From Burkholderiales bacterium (GTDB taxonomy: Bacteria > Pseudomonadota > Gammaproteobacteria > Burkholderiales > Burkholderiaceae_C), in contig JAGWTR010000003.1 in the NCBI GenBank assembly GCA_028868855.1, forward strand, positions 62,001 through 126,000: a DNA stretch of 64,000 nt, given 5' to 3'. The translations under genes were made by a program, and so were the position numbers. Positions 44,728-54,068 of the stretch are shown in pieces. The stretch's first letter is position 1. Every line of letters starts with the position of its first letter. The notes below the pieces were generated by a model that worked only from the letters and a program-made list of their open reading frames with translations, made no database searches and was not told where the DNA came from.

Positions 44728-45357
44728 TTGCAGAGGGCCGTGGCTGGCACCTTGTCCACCCGCCAGCTGGCTGTGCTGGCGGCGGGGGTGATCGGCTTGC
44801 TGGCGTGGTCCTATGTCGGGGCCTACGACCATGGCGTCTGGCTGCTCGAAGTCTTTCCCGTGCTGCTGGCCTTGCCGCTGCTGGCTTTGACGCGCGCGCG
44901 CTTTGCTTTCACGGCTCTGGTCTATTACCTGATCGTGGTGCATGCCTGCGTTCTGATGCTGGGCGGCCACTACACCTATGCGCGCGTGCCGCTGGGCTTC
45001 TGGATGCAGGACTGGTTCGGCTTGGTCCGCAACGACTACGACCGCATCGGGCATCTGGCGCAAGGCTTCGTGCCGGCCATGATTGCGCGCGAACTGTTGC
45101 TGCGCTGCACGCCGCTGCGCCCGGGGGGCTGGCTGTTCACGCTGGTCACCGCAGTGTGCCTGGCCATCAGCGCCCTCTACGAGCTCATCGAATGGGGCGC
45201 CGCCGTGGCGCTGGGGCAGGGCGCGGATGAATTCCTGGCCACCCAGGGCGACCCCTTTGACACCCAGGCCGACATGGCGATGGCCTGGATCGGCGCCATG
45301 CTGGCCCAGGTGCTGCTGGCACGCTGGCAGGATCGCCAGCTCGTCCGTTTGCTATAG
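44728..45357 (+). CDS. YjdF-like inner membrane protein (DUF2238)
   Basis: The 209-residue protein has about six membrane helices and the DUF2238 signature YDRIGHLAQGFVPAMIAREL, then a later ELIEWG and QGDPFDTQADM. The acidic and His residues recall metal or heme ligands, but the function is unknown. It follows metK by 5 bases. TTG 44728 gives the full family length of 209; GTG 44740 is the alternative. Confidence 0.85.
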   Translation: MQRAVAGTLSTRQLAVLAAGVIGLLAWSYVGAYDHGVWLLEVFPVLLALPLLALTRARFAFTALVYYLIVVHACVLMLGGHYTYARVPLGFWMQDWFGLVRNDYDRIGHLAQGFVPAMIARELLLRCTPLRPGGWLFTLVTAVCLAISALYELIEWGAAVALGQGADEFLATQGDPFDTQADMAMAWIGAMLAQVLLARWQDRQLVRLL

Positions 45358-45411
45358 CCGGCCTTTGTGCCGTGCGTCACGGATCGGCAGGCGGTTGACC
45401 AGGAGGGGTTA

Positions 45412-45442
45412 AGAACCGCCGGTGGCGACCGATAGCGGTTCT
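45412..45442. repeat. Inverted repeat enclosing the start codon of the tandem cyclase gene
   Basis: AGAACCGC (45412-45419) and GCGGTTCT (45435-45442) are perfect complements around a 15-base loop that contains the GTG start. AGGAGG (45401-45406) lies upstream, 15 bases from the GTG, a long spacing that a hairpin could shorten or mask. Confidence 0.5.
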
Positions 45443-48184
45443 AACGCAGCCCTTTCAGGACGTTTCGCTTTGAGCCGCATTGCTACGGACAGCCAGTCTC
45501 GCCGCCGCAACCGCGACAAAGCGCTGCGGGCCCGACCGCGTTCGGCCCTTGACTCGCTCGGCGCCGACTCGGCCAGCCTCGAGCCGCCTGAGTTGCCCGC
45601 GCCGGGATCGCTGGAGGAGCTGAACGCCAAGGGCTACCGCTGGCTGCGCTTTCCCGCCGCGCTGGAGGCCGAGTTCCAAGCCGATGTGGCCCAGTCCAGG
45701 CGCTTGTTTCTATTGTGCTGTATGGCCGTGGGCGTGGCCGGATTCTGGGCCGGCTCGGCCAATGACCCGGAGCTGGCGCCCGACCTGACGGCCATGTTCG
45801 CCGTCACGCGGCCGGGCGTGCTGGGGCTGATGTTCCTGATCGTGGCCATTCTGGTGTTTCTGCCTGAGCGCTGGAAGCGCAATTGGCAGTACGAGGCGTT
45901 GACCTCGCTGGGTACCCTGGCGATCAACGCCGTGATCATTTTGATCGGCATGCACAGCCAGGCAACGACGGCTTTTGCGCACACCACCGTGCTGCTGCAG
46001 CTGGTCATGTACGCCAGCATCGCGGCGCGCCAGCGTTTCAGGTGGGTGCTGGGCACCTCGGTGATTTCAGTGGGGGCGTACGTCGCCCTGGTGCATGGGC
46101 ACACGCTCGAGCAGCAACTGATCGTGAACAGCACGATCAAGCTGTTCCTGCTGGCCTTGGTCTTCACGCTGATCGCCAACTACGCTTTTGAGTACCGCGA
46201 GCGCCAGGCCTGGGTGCTGCGCAAGCTGGACGTGCGCCGCCGCGCCGCGCTGGAGGCCAAGCGCGAGAGCTTGCGCGAGCTGTCCATGCGCGACGCGCTG
46301 ACGGGCCTGTACAACCGGCGCCAGTTCGATGCCGAGCTGGCCGGCGCCTGGCAAAGGGCGGTGACGCCCGATTCGGCCAGCCCCCTGCCGGTGTGCCTGT
46401 TGCTGCTGGACATTGACTTCTTCAAGCTCTACAACGACAACCACGGCCATCCCGCGGGCGATGCCTGCCTGCACCGCGTGGCACAAGTGCTGGCCCGGGT
46501 GGCCGCCGAGGAAGGCGGTGTGGCGGCCCGCGTGGGCGGCGAGGAGTTCGGTTTCCTGCTGCCGCAACGCAGCCTGGCCGATGCCAGCGAGATCGGCCAG
46601 CGCCTGTGCCATGCGGTGTGCGAGGCGGCCATCGAACACCGGGCTTCATCGGTGATGCCGCAGGTGACCGTCAGTGTGGGCGTGGCTGCAGCTTGGCCGA
46701 GTCAGGGTGACACCGCACAGGCGCTGCTCGACCGCGCCGACCACGCGCTCTACCGCGCCAAACGGGAAGGCCGCAACCGGGCCTGCGCGCATCCGGTTGG
46801 CCGCGAGGCCGGTGAGGATGGTCAAGTGCCTCGCAGCGCGTTCCAGAGCGAGCCCGTGCTGGCGACACGAGAGGCGTCCTCGAGCGCGGGGGCGCCCCCA
46901 TCGCAAGACACGTTGCAAAACAAGTTGCAAGACACTTTGCAAGACGCGCCCCAGGCCGGCCATGCCGAACTCAGCACCCAGCAGCTGTCCAGCACGCTGG
47001 CTGGCAAATTCCGCTGGTTGCGCTTCCCTAAAGGGGTGGAGGCCGCTTTCCAGCGCCACCACGAACACGCGCGCATGAACCACCTGCTCATCCTCACCTT
47101 CTTGGGGCTGGCGCTGTTCAATGTGTACGTGGCGAGTTCGCGCGCCATGTTCCCCGACATCGCTGACCGCGTGCTGACCATCCAGTTCTGGATCACCGCC
47201 CCGGTGCTGGTGTGCATGGGTCTGGCACATGCTTGCAAGGTCCGGCCCTGGGTGCGCGAGGCCTTGTACGCGCTCGCCATTGTCTGCGCGGCGGTGGTGT
47301 CGGCCTGGATCCTGTCGCAAAGCCGCGAACTGACGGTCTTGAGCTTCGCCGGATCGTTCCTGCTGGTGCCGCTGTTTGCCTGCGTGGCCGCCCGCCAGCC
47401 CTTCTGGATTGCGTGCGGAACCTCGCTGGTAACTCTGGCCTCCATGGCGTTCTTCAGCGCCCGCACCCCGGAGCAGGCGCTGGTGCTACGTGACAGCATC
47501 TTCAACGTCTGCAATGGCACTCTCTATTCACTGATCGCCGGCTATACCCTCGAACGCGGCTTGCGCAAAGAGTGGTTGCTCAGCGAGTTGGGCCGGCGCC
47601 AGACTGAGGCCGTCACCCACGCCACGGAGCGCCTGCGGGCACTGTCCACCATTGACCCCTTGACCGGCATCAGCAACCGCCGCCAATTCGAGTCCGACCT
47701 GAGCCGGCTGTGGGGCGACGCCTTGCGCGGCCATGGCACGCTGGCGCTGGTGGTGCTGGATGTCGACTTCTTCAAGGCCTATAACGACACCTGCGGCCAC
47801 CCGGCCGGCGACCGTTGCCTGAGGCAAGTGGCCGACGCCGTCGCTCAAGTGGCCGAGGTCGAGCAGGTCTACGCGGCGCGCATGGGTGGGGAGGAGTTCG
47901 GCCTGCTGCTGCCGGGCCGCAGCCTGCCCGAGGCGTCCGCCGTGGCCATGGACATCTGCAAGGCGATCGAGCGGCTCCAGATCGAACACCGCGCCTCCAA
48001 GGTGGCGCGCCACGTCACGGTCAGCCTGGGCGTGGCCAGCATCGAGGTGCAAGACCAAGTGGCCTCGCGCAGCCTGATCGCCACGGCGGACGATGCCTTG
48101 TACCGTGCCAAGGCGGGCGGGCGCAACCAGGTGGCGGTTGCCACGGCGCCGATCCCGGCCGATGCTGCCAAGGCGATCGGCTAG
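45422..48184 (+). CDS. Tandem double membrane diguanylate cyclase (two complete 6TM-GGDEF units)
   Basis: The 920-residue protein is an internal duplication. Each half starts with an amphipathic RWLRFP...EA.FQ motif (near 73 and 529), continues with six membrane helices and ends with a GGDEF domain whose GGEEF is intact (372-376 and 822-826). Neither has an RxxD I-site, so product inhibition may be absent. A polar linker with a repeated TLQ-x-KLQDTLQD (around 500) joins the halves. With an even number of helices per half, both cyclase domains face the cytoplasm, and could dimerise with each other. GTG start. Confidence 0.9.
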   Translation: MATDSGSNAALSGRFALSRIATDSQSRRRNRDKALRARPRSALDSLGADSASLEPPELPAPGSLEELNAKGYRWLRFPAALEAEFQADVAQSRRLFLLCCMAVGVAGFWAGSANDPELAPDLTAMFAVTRPGVLGLMFLIVAILVFLPERWKRNWQYEALTSLGTLAINAVIILIGMHSQATTAFAHTTVLLQLVMYASIAARQRFRWVLGTSVISVGAYVALVHGHTLEQQLIVNSTIKLFLLALVFTLIANYAFEYRERQAWVLRKLDVRRRAALEAKRESLRELSMRDALTGLYNRRQFDAELAGAWQRAVTPDSASPLPVCLLLLDIDFFKLYNDNHGHPAGDACLHRVAQVLARVAAEEGGVAARVGGEEFGFLLPQRSLADASEIGQRLCHAVCEAAIEHRASSVMPQVTVSVGVAAAWPSQGDTAQALLDRADHALYRAKREGRNRACAHPVGREAGEDGQVPRSAFQSEPVLATREASSSAGAPPSQDTLQNKLQDTLQDAPQAGHAELSTQQLSSTLAGKFRWLRFPKGVEAAFQRHHEHARMNHLLILTFLGLALFNVYVASSRAMFPDIADRVLTIQFWITAPVLVCMGLAHACKVRPWVREALYALAIVCAAVVSAWILSQSRELTVLSFAGSFLLVPLFACVAARQPFWIACGTSLVTLASMAFFSARTPEQALVLRDSIFNVCNGTLYSLIAGYTLERGLRKEWLLSELGRRQTEAVTHATERLRALSTIDPLTGISNRRQFESDLSRLWGDALRGHGTLALVVLDVDFFKAYNDTCGHPAGDRCLRQVADAVAQVAEVEQVYAARMGGEEFGLLLPGRSLPEASAVAMDICKAIERLQIEHRASKVARHVTVSLGVASIEVQDQVASRSLIATADDALYRAKAGGRNQVAVATAPIPADAAKAIG

Positions 48185-48202
48185 ATCCGCACGGGCTGCG
48201 GC

Positions 48203-49819
48203 CTACTGATTCGACAGGCTCAAGCCCGCGTGTTCCCGAAGCGGGTGGAAGTGCACATGCGGGTGGCGCTCGGCTGTCAGGCGCAGGTCATAGGCCGAGG
48301 TCATCATGTAGGCCAGGGTGTCGGCCGCGTCCAGCGCCAGCTTGCTGGCGCTCTCGTCGGTGAACTTTTTCAGGTCGGCTGGCGTGTCCGCCGTGATCCA
48401 GCGCGCGCCGGTGAAGCGGCAGGGCATCAGGCGGATGTCGACGCCGTATTCGGCTTTGAGGCGGTGCTGCACCACTTCAAACTGCAACTGACCGACCGCG
48501 CCCAGCAGCATCGAGCCGCCGGCCTCGGGGCGGAACACCTGAATGGCGCCTTCTTCGCCCAATTGCAGCAAACCTGCCTGCAATTGCTTGCTTTTCATCG
48601 GGTTGGCCAATTCCACGGTCTGGAACAGCTCGGGCGCGAAGAAGGGCAGGCCGGTGTATTGCAGGGTGATGCCATCGGTGATGGTGTCGCCCAGTTGCAC
48701 GCCGCCGTGGGTGGTGAAGCCGATGATGTCGCCCGCATAGGCCTCGTCCACCGCTTCGCGGCGCTGCGACAGGAAGGTCACCACCGAGGTGGGGCGCAGC
48801 TCCTTGCCCGAGCGTTGCACCTTGAGCTTCATGCCCGGCTGGTACTTGCCGGAACACACGCGCACAAAGGCGATGCGGTCGCGGTGCGAGGGGTCCATAT
48901 TGGCCTGCACCTTGAAGACCACGCCAGAGAAGTTGTCCATCTCGGGCAGGATTTCCTTGTGCGAGCCGTCTTTTTCGGTGGACAGCCGTGGGCGCGGCGC
49001 GGGGGCCAGGTCCACCAGCGCGTCCAGCACCTCTTGCACGCCAAAGTTGTTCACGGCCGAACCGAAGAACACGGGCGTTTGCTTGGCGGCCAGGAACAGC
49101 TCCAGGTCAAACGCGGGAGCGGCGGCAGACAGCAGTTCCATGCCTTGTTCGGCCAGTTCCCAGTCGTGACCAAAGCGCGCGTGCAGCTTGTCGCGCTCAG
49201 TCAAGGGCACGTCTTCGTCGTCACCACCGCGCTTGTCGGCGCCGGCGCTGAACAGGCGCATGCTTTGCGTGCGCAGGTTGACGATGCCGCCAAACTGCTT
49301 GCCCTGGCCCACTGGCCAGGTCATGGGCACGCAGGGCATGCCCAGTTCGCGCTCAACTTCTTCGAGCAGCTCGATGGGGTCGCGGCCTTCGCGGTCCATC
49401 TTGTTGACGAAGGTGATGATGGGCGTGTCACGCTGGCGGCACACCTCGATCAGGCGGCGGGTCTGTGTTTCCACGCCGTTGGCCGCGTCAATCACCATCA
49501 GCGCCGAGTCGACGGCGGTCAACACCCGGTAGGTGTCTTCCGAAAAGTCTTTGTGCCCGGGGGTGTCCAGCAGGTTGACCACGTGGTCGCGGTAGAGCAT
49601 CTGCATCACGCTGGAGGCCACCGAAATGCCGCGCTGCTTCTCGATTTCCATCCAGTCCGAGGTGGCGTGGCGCGAGGCCTTGCGCGCCTTCACCGAGCCG
49701 GCGATGTGAATGGCGCCCGAGAACAGCAACAGCTTTTCGGTCAGCGTGGTTTTGCCCGCGTCGGGGTGGGAGATGATCGCAAACGTGCGGCGGCGGCGGG
49801 TCTCTGGAGCGTAGCTCAC
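48203..49819 (-). CDS. prfC: Peptide chain release factor 3
   Basis: RF3 is the GTPase that recycles RF1 and RF2 after termination. The 538-residue protein has the P-loop HPDAGKTT at 18-25, GISVASSVMQ (G2), DTPGHKDF (G3) and NKMD (G4). The start is GTG with AGGAGA at good spacing. Length fits the family (about 530). Confidence 0.96.
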   Translation of the reverse strand: MSYAPETRRRRTFAIISHPDAGKTTLTEKLLLFSGAIHIAGSVKARKASRHATSDWMEIEKQRGISVASSVMQMLYRDHVVNLLDTPGHKDFSEDTYRVLTAVDSALMVIDAANGVETQTRRLIEVCRQRDTPIITFVNKMDREGRDPIELLEEVERELGMPCVPMTWPVGQGKQFGGIVNLRTQSMRLFSAGADKRGGDDEDVPLTERDKLHARFGHDWELAEQGMELLSAAAPAFDLELFLAAKQTPVFFGSAVNNFGVQEVLDALVDLAPAPRPRLSTEKDGSHKEILPEMDNFSGVVFKVQANMDPSHRDRIAFVRVCSGKYQPGMKLKVQRSGKELRPTSVVTFLSQRREAVDEAYAGDIIGFTTHGGVQLGDTITDGITLQYTGLPFFAPELFQTVELANPMKSKQLQAGLLQLGEEGAIQVFRPEAGGSMLLGAVGQLQFEVVQHRLKAEYGVDIRLMPCRFTGARWITADTPADLKKFTDESASKLALDAADTLAYMMTSAYDLRLTAERHPHVHFHPLREHAGLSLSNQ

Positions 49820-49913
49820 GGCAAAAATCTCCTGCGGGGGCGGCGGGCAAAACTTCTGATTTTACCGGAGTGGGGAAAATTTAGCGATCCCGCCCCAGGG
49901 ATACTCGGGCCGG

Positions 49914-50960
49914 TCAGTAGTCGGACGGGGCGGTGGTCCATTCGTCGGTCAGCCGGTAGCCCACCGCCAGCAAGGTCGGCCCCAGGAAGGCGCCAATCAC
50001 CCCGAAGGCCAGCACGCCGCCCAGCACGCCCAGAAAGACGATGGCGAAGGGCAGGCTGGAGCCGCGGCTGATGATGAAGGGCTTGATGACGTTGTCCACG
50101 GTGCTGACCAGGAAGAAGCCCCAGGCCGCCACAAAGCTGGCCCAGCCGGGTTCGCCCTGCTGGAACAGCCAGAGGGCCGCTCCGCCCCAGACCAGGGGCG
50201 GACCCACCGGCACCACGGATAAAAAGAAAGTCGCCACCCCCAGCAGCACGGCGGCGGGCACGCCTGCAATCGAAAAACCGATGGCGGCCAACACCCCTTG
50301 TGCCAGCGCCGTGCCCAGGACGCCGTAGATCACCCCGGTCACGGTACTCCGTGCGACGCGCAACAAGTAAGAGCCCCGCGCACCGGCCACATGACCCAAG
50401 GCGCTGCGCAGGCGCGTGGCCAGGGTCTCACCGTGCAGGAAGAAAAAGAACGCCAGGAACACCGACAGGGCGATGTCCAGCACCCCCTTGCCGACGATTC
50501 GACCCGCCGCCAAAGCCGTCGCTTGCGCGGGCTCGGCCAGCTTGGTCAGCTCACCCATCAAACGCTGTCCATCGTGAGCGAATTGTTGCCAGTAGTTCTT
50601 GATCGCATGTCCCACCACTGGCAGCTTGGCCAGCCAGGCCGGCGCATCTGGCAGGCCGTTCTGGAGGATGGACGTGGTGGCGCGGCTCAGTTCGGCCAGG
50701 TTGTCGGCCAGGGCCAGGGCCACGGCGATCATCGGACCGAGCAACACGACGGTGACGAGGACGGTCATCAAGCTGGCGGCCAAGGCGCGCCGCCCCCCGA
50801 CCAGTCGATCCAGCCGGAGAAACGCGACCCAGCTCGTGGACGCCAGGATGGCGGCCCAGACCAGGGACGAGAGGAAGGGCCACAGCACCAGCGCGCATCC
50901 GGCCGCCAACAGCGCCAGCGCCAGGATGGCGAGGATGCGGTCGGAGCGCAGCGTTTGCAC
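49914..50960 (-). CDS. AI-2E family transporter (PerM-type)
   Basis: The 348-residue membrane protein has about eight helices and the family motifs ALALADNLAELSR, LAFFFFLHGETLA, GLVGGVLAFG-like GVLGGVLAFGVIGAFLGPTLLAVGY and the central loop PVGPPLVWGG. AI-2E proteins were first linked to autoinducer-2 export; others move Na+/H+. The substrate cannot be told here. GTG start. It is upstream of prfC in the same direction by 94 bases. Confidence 0.9.
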   Translation of the reverse strand: MQTLRSDRILAILALALLAAGCALVLWPFLSSLVWAAILASTSWVAFLRLDRLVGGRRALAASLMTVLVTVVLLGPMIAVALALADNLAELSRATTSILQNGLPDAPAWLAKLPVVGHAIKNYWQQFAHDGQRLMGELTKLAEPAQATALAAGRIVGKGVLDIALSVFLAFFFFLHGETLATRLRSALGHVAGARGSYLLRVARSTVTGVIYGVLGTALAQGVLAAIGFSIAGVPAAVLLGVATFFLSVVPVGPPLVWGGAALWLFQQGEPGWASFVAAWGFFLVSTVDNVIKPFIISRGSSLPFAIVFLGVLGGVLAFGVIGAFLGPTLLAVGYRLTDEWTTAPSDY

Positions 50961-50988
50961 GGTGGAGGCGGCCCCGCCTAGCGCGCCC

Positions 50989-51672
50989 TCAGGACTGCGC
51001 CCGGCACTTGCGTCGCAGGCTCAATCCCACCACGCTCAAGCCGACGGCTGCCAGTGCCCAGTCTTGCGGTTCAGGCACGGCGGCGGCCTGCTGCACCAGC
51101 AGGCCTTGCAGCGCCAACGGCGAGCCGCTGAATGTGTTGGCCTTGAAATTCCACGACCCCACCACCGGGGTGCCCAGACCGCCGTTGGGTTTTTGTTCCC
51201 AGTAGGTCATTGTCAGTTGATTGGCCATCAGGCTCAGCGCCGCTTTGGTCGACCCGGAGGCGCCGCCGCTCAGGTCCAGGCTGGTCAGGACGATGTCTTT
51301 GAAGGACATCTGAAACGTCACGTGGGGCTTGCCGTCAGCGCCCGCCGAGAGCACGTCCAGCGTGGCGGTCTGGAGGTGCTTGCCGCTGGCCACATCGAGG
51401 AATTCGTGGGGCACGCTGGCATCGATGCTCTGTGTCCAGGAGAAGGGCGACGCCTTGGATTTGCCAGCGCCAGCTCCCCCGGAGCCGCTCAACACGGGAG
51501 TGGACAGGCCAAAGGACCAGGAGTCGATAGGGATGAAGGTTTCAAAGCCCTTGATGGTCGACGTGCCTTGGATGCCGTCGAGCGACAGCAGGTAGCTGTT
51601 GGCCGCATGGGCCGCAGGCGTCAGCGTCGCGGCCAGGGTTAAGAGGACGGCGCAGGTAACGGGGGTCTTCAT
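50989..51672 (-). CDS. Hcp-like protein fused to a signal peptide and a PEP-CTERM anchor
   Basis: The 227-residue precursor has a signal peptide (cleavage after AHA, residue 23), an Hcp-type beta-barrel start (YLLSLDGIQGTSTIKG followed by IPIDSWSFG), a central part with FEFL/DVASGKHLQTATLDV as in Hcp, and a PEP-CTERM tail (VPEPQ from 199, hydrophobic helix, RRKCR). Canonical Hcp is the type VI secretion tube protein and has no signal peptide. No type VI genes are in the window. This is therefore probably an exported, exosortase-processed surface protein that reuses the Hcp fold. Confidence 0.8.
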   Translation of the reverse strand: MKTPVTCAVLLTLAATLTPAAHAANSYLLSLDGIQGTSTIKGFETFIPIDSWSFGLSTPVLSGSGGAGAGKSKASPFSWTQSIDASVPHEFLDVASGKHLQTATLDVLSAGADGKPHVTFQMSFKDIVLTSLDLSGGASGSTKAALSLMANQLTMTYWEQKPNGGLGTPVVGSWNFKANTFSGSPLALQGLLVQQAAAVPEPQDWALAAVGLSVVGLSLRRKCRAQS

Positions 51673-51790
51673 ATCGCACTCCATGGTTGAATTCTGTGTA
51701 ATTTCGCACGAAACACGACTGTGGGTCCGGCGGGGCCTGGTCGTCAATCCTGTAAACCCGGGGGCGCTGCCAATCAGGGCTCATGCAGTA

Positions 51791-53026
51791 CTACGGCTGC
51801 AATGGCCGCAGGGTTTGTTGCAATTGAGTCACGTCACGCGTGTATTCGTCGAGGTGGCGCTGGCGATCGGGGCTGCTCCACTCGGCGTCAGAAAACCCCG
51901 CCGGGGGGTAGACGCCGCTGGTGTAGATGGCCTGCGGTCGGCGCGGCATCATGGCCCGGTCAGGGAAGCGATTTTCGTAGAGCACGAAGCCTTGGAGGTC
52001 GCGCAGCGTGAGCGGGAACACCGGCTTGGCATCGCGGATGAGTTTGCCGAACAGCGTCAGGGGGACTTCTGCGTGGCCGGTCGGCAGTTCGTCATTGAAC
52101 TCAAGCAGCGCGAAGGGCTTGCCGCTGGCGTCGTAAACGCGGGCGTTGATCACATAGCGACCCGCCTCACGCACGTCGGCGCCGAGGTGGAAGGTGAGCG
52201 ATCCGCCGTCGACCGATTCGCTGATGGCGCCGCTCCAGGTGGCCGGCACGGTGGGCGTGTAGATGATGTCAAAGAAGGCATGAGCCGAGCCTCCGGTGTT
52301 GCTTTGCAGGTCGAGGTCGACACGGATGGTGCCTTGCGTGTTGGCGAACCCTTGCGCAGCGGGTTGCAAGCGCGCGCTGTAGATGCCGTCGCCAGCCAGG
52401 GCATCACCATTGGCGCCGCGGTCTTCAAACTGCACGGCCATCTGCGAGACGGTCTGGGTGTGCGTGGCGTCCTGCACTTCATGGGTCGTGGCTCGCATCA
52501 CGCGCAGCGGGGCGGCGTGGCCTTGGTCGTCCTGCATTTGCACCGTGAACAAGGCGCTTTCCTGACCGCTCACGTAGACGCGATCCTGGTGGGTGAGCAA
52601 ATGGCGTCCGGGGATGGCATCGCCTTGGGCGTTGCGCAGGGGTTGAACGTCAACAATCGGGTTGAATGGCTTGATCTGGTCGCCATGCTCGGAGATGGGG
52701 CGCGACTCAGGCGGGTAGCGGGTCGCCGCCTGGTAGCTGCTCAGGCGTTGCTGGGCGGCGACCAGCTGCTCTTTGAGTGCCTGAAGCTGGTCGTGCTTGG
52801 TTTGCTCGGCTGTTCTGCTGGCAGCATTGCTGGCCGCGCCAGAGGCCGCCAAAGCCAGGCTTGGCGTGGCGCCAGCGGTGCCCGCAGGGGCCGCCGTTGC
52901 GTTGTGCGCCGCGCTTTCCTGCGCCTTCCAGACGAATATCGCCCCAGCCAGCAGCAGCGTCGCCAGCAGGGCAAGCATGCTTTGATGCATGCGCCCCGCT
53001 TGCCGCGCACGGTGCTTCAACGTCAT
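51791..53026 (-). CDS. Membrane-anchored protein with choice-of-anchor X-like domain
   Basis: The 411-residue protein has a single membrane helix (about 17-33), a charged coiled-coil (70-100, KHDQLQALKEQLVAAQQRL) and a periplasmic or surface domain with GDALAGDGIYSARLQP, the hallmark of choice-of-anchor X proteins. A second Ig-like part follows (VPLTLFGKLIRDA). It overlaps the secreted hydrolase-like gene upstream by 4 bases (ATGA), so the pair is translated together. The role may be to anchor or assist the hydrolase (inference). Confidence 0.75.
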   Translation of the reverse strand: MTLKHRARQAGRMHQSMLALLATLLLAGAIFVWKAQESAAHNATAAPAGTAGATPSLALAASGAASNAASRTAEQTKHDQLQALKEQLVAAQQRLSSYQAATRYPPESRPISEHGDQIKPFNPIVDVQPLRNAQGDAIPGRHLLTHQDRVYVSGQESALFTVQMQDDQGHAAPLRVMRATTHEVQDATHTQTVSQMAVQFEDRGANGDALAGDGIYSARLQPAAQGFANTQGTIRVDLDLQSNTGGSAHAFFDIIYTPTVPATWSGAISESVDGGSLTFHLGADVREAGRYVINARVYDASGKPFALLEFNDELPTGHAEVPLTLFGKLIRDAKPVFPLTLRDLQGFVLYENRFPDRAMMPRRPQAIYTSGVYPPAGFSDAEWSSPDRQRHLDEYTRDVTQLQQTLRPLQP

Positions 53027-53964
53027 TTGGCGGTGTTGATCATGTGGGTGCGCACGACCGAAACCACGCCTTCCCAGTTCTTGTTGGCGTAGTGGTCATA
53101 GATCTCGCTGTCGTCACGGAAGACCACGGAGTGAAAGCTCCACTTGCTGGAGCCGCCTTCGTTGGCTGCCGTGCCCATCGTCAGGTCGTTGCAGAAGTAG
53201 TCGGCCGGATTGCAGTAGCTGGCGCCCGAGCTGCCCGAGACGCCGCCGCTGGAGTGGTAGCTCACGATCGAATCGTTCTGGCCCTTCAAGACCGCCGATG
53301 TGATCGCACCCTTGGCGCCAGCGTACATGTAGAAGCTCACCGCTTGCGTGGTGTTGTGGTTGTACATGGCGCGTGCGGTGGAGGTCTTGAGGTCTTGAAC
53401 CAGCGGTTCAGCGGTGGCCCACGAACCGGAGTCGGCCAGCTCGGAGCCGCCTGCTGCGCCTGCGGCGACGTCAACGAACTTGAGGTTCCAGCCCTTTTGG
53501 GTGGTGTTGCCGCTCACGTTGGTGCAGGTGCCGCTGGCATCACTGGCCGACGACGAGCCGGGTGTCTTCACGTTGCGCGTGCTGCTGCCGTAAAGCGACA
53601 GGGCATAGCCGATTTGCAGGTTGCCGGCGCTGTGCGCTGCAACGTAGCACCAGTTGCTGCCGGTGCAATAACAGTCCAGCGCATTGCGCACCAGGTTGTT
53701 GGTGTCGGACACATGGCTGTAGCCGTCCCAATTGACCGAGATCTTGTTGATGCCGGCATCAACGGTGGCGCCCGAAGTGGAGCCCGATGGCGCGCCGCCC
53801 CAATACGTGAAGTCAGCATAGTTGCCGTTGGCGCCCATGGCGCCGCCGCCGGCGCGACCGTTGATCCACAAGGAGTAGTTCGTGGCATGAGCAGCGCCCG
53901 CTGCGGTGAGGGCCGCGATGGCCAAAGAGAAAAGGAAAACGCGCAATGTCGAAGACGGCTTCAA
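53023..53964 (-). CDS. Secreted alpha/beta hydrolase-like protein of unknown substrate
   Basis: The 313-residue protein has a signal peptide (to 27, AHA) and a Tyr-Ser-Leu-Trp-Ile-Asn-Gly start resembling secreted lipase-like proteins. The nucleophile elbow AHSAGN puts a serine at 112 in the GxSxG position (A replaces the first G). A late His (WSFHSVVFRDDSEIYDHYANKNW region) could complete a triad, and three or four Cys pairs suggest disulfides. Its domain identity is uncertain, but the conserved elbow supports a hydrolase. It is cotranscribed with the anchor X gene. Confidence 0.65.
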   Translation of the reverse strand: MKPSSTLRVFLFSLAIAALTAAGAAHATNYSLWINGRAGGGAMGANGNYADFTYWGGAPSGSTSGATVDAGINKISVNWDGYSHVSDTNNLVRNALDCYCTGSNWCYVAAHSAGNLQIGYALSLYGSSTRNVKTPGSSSASDASGTCTNVSGNTTQKGWNLKFVDVAAGAAGGSELADSGSWATAEPLVQDLKTSTARAMYNHNTTQAVSFYMYAGAKGAITSAVLKGQNDSIVSYHSSGGVSGSSGASYCNPADYFCNDLTMGTAANEGGSSKWSFHSVVFRDDSEIYDHYANKNWEGVVSVVRTHMINTAK

Positions 53965-54068
53965 AGGGGTGCTCCTGAATTTATGGGGGTGTGGAGCCGC
54001 CGATTGTCAAAGAGTCAACGTGGCATGAATACCCCGTGTTCAAGCGCTACCCGCCAGAGCTAGGGCAA

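Noticed and set aside
50989-51672. Type VI secretion tube gene hcp
   Set aside because: It has a signal peptide and PEP-CTERM tail and no other T6SS genes are near, so a canonical Hcp role is unlikely.
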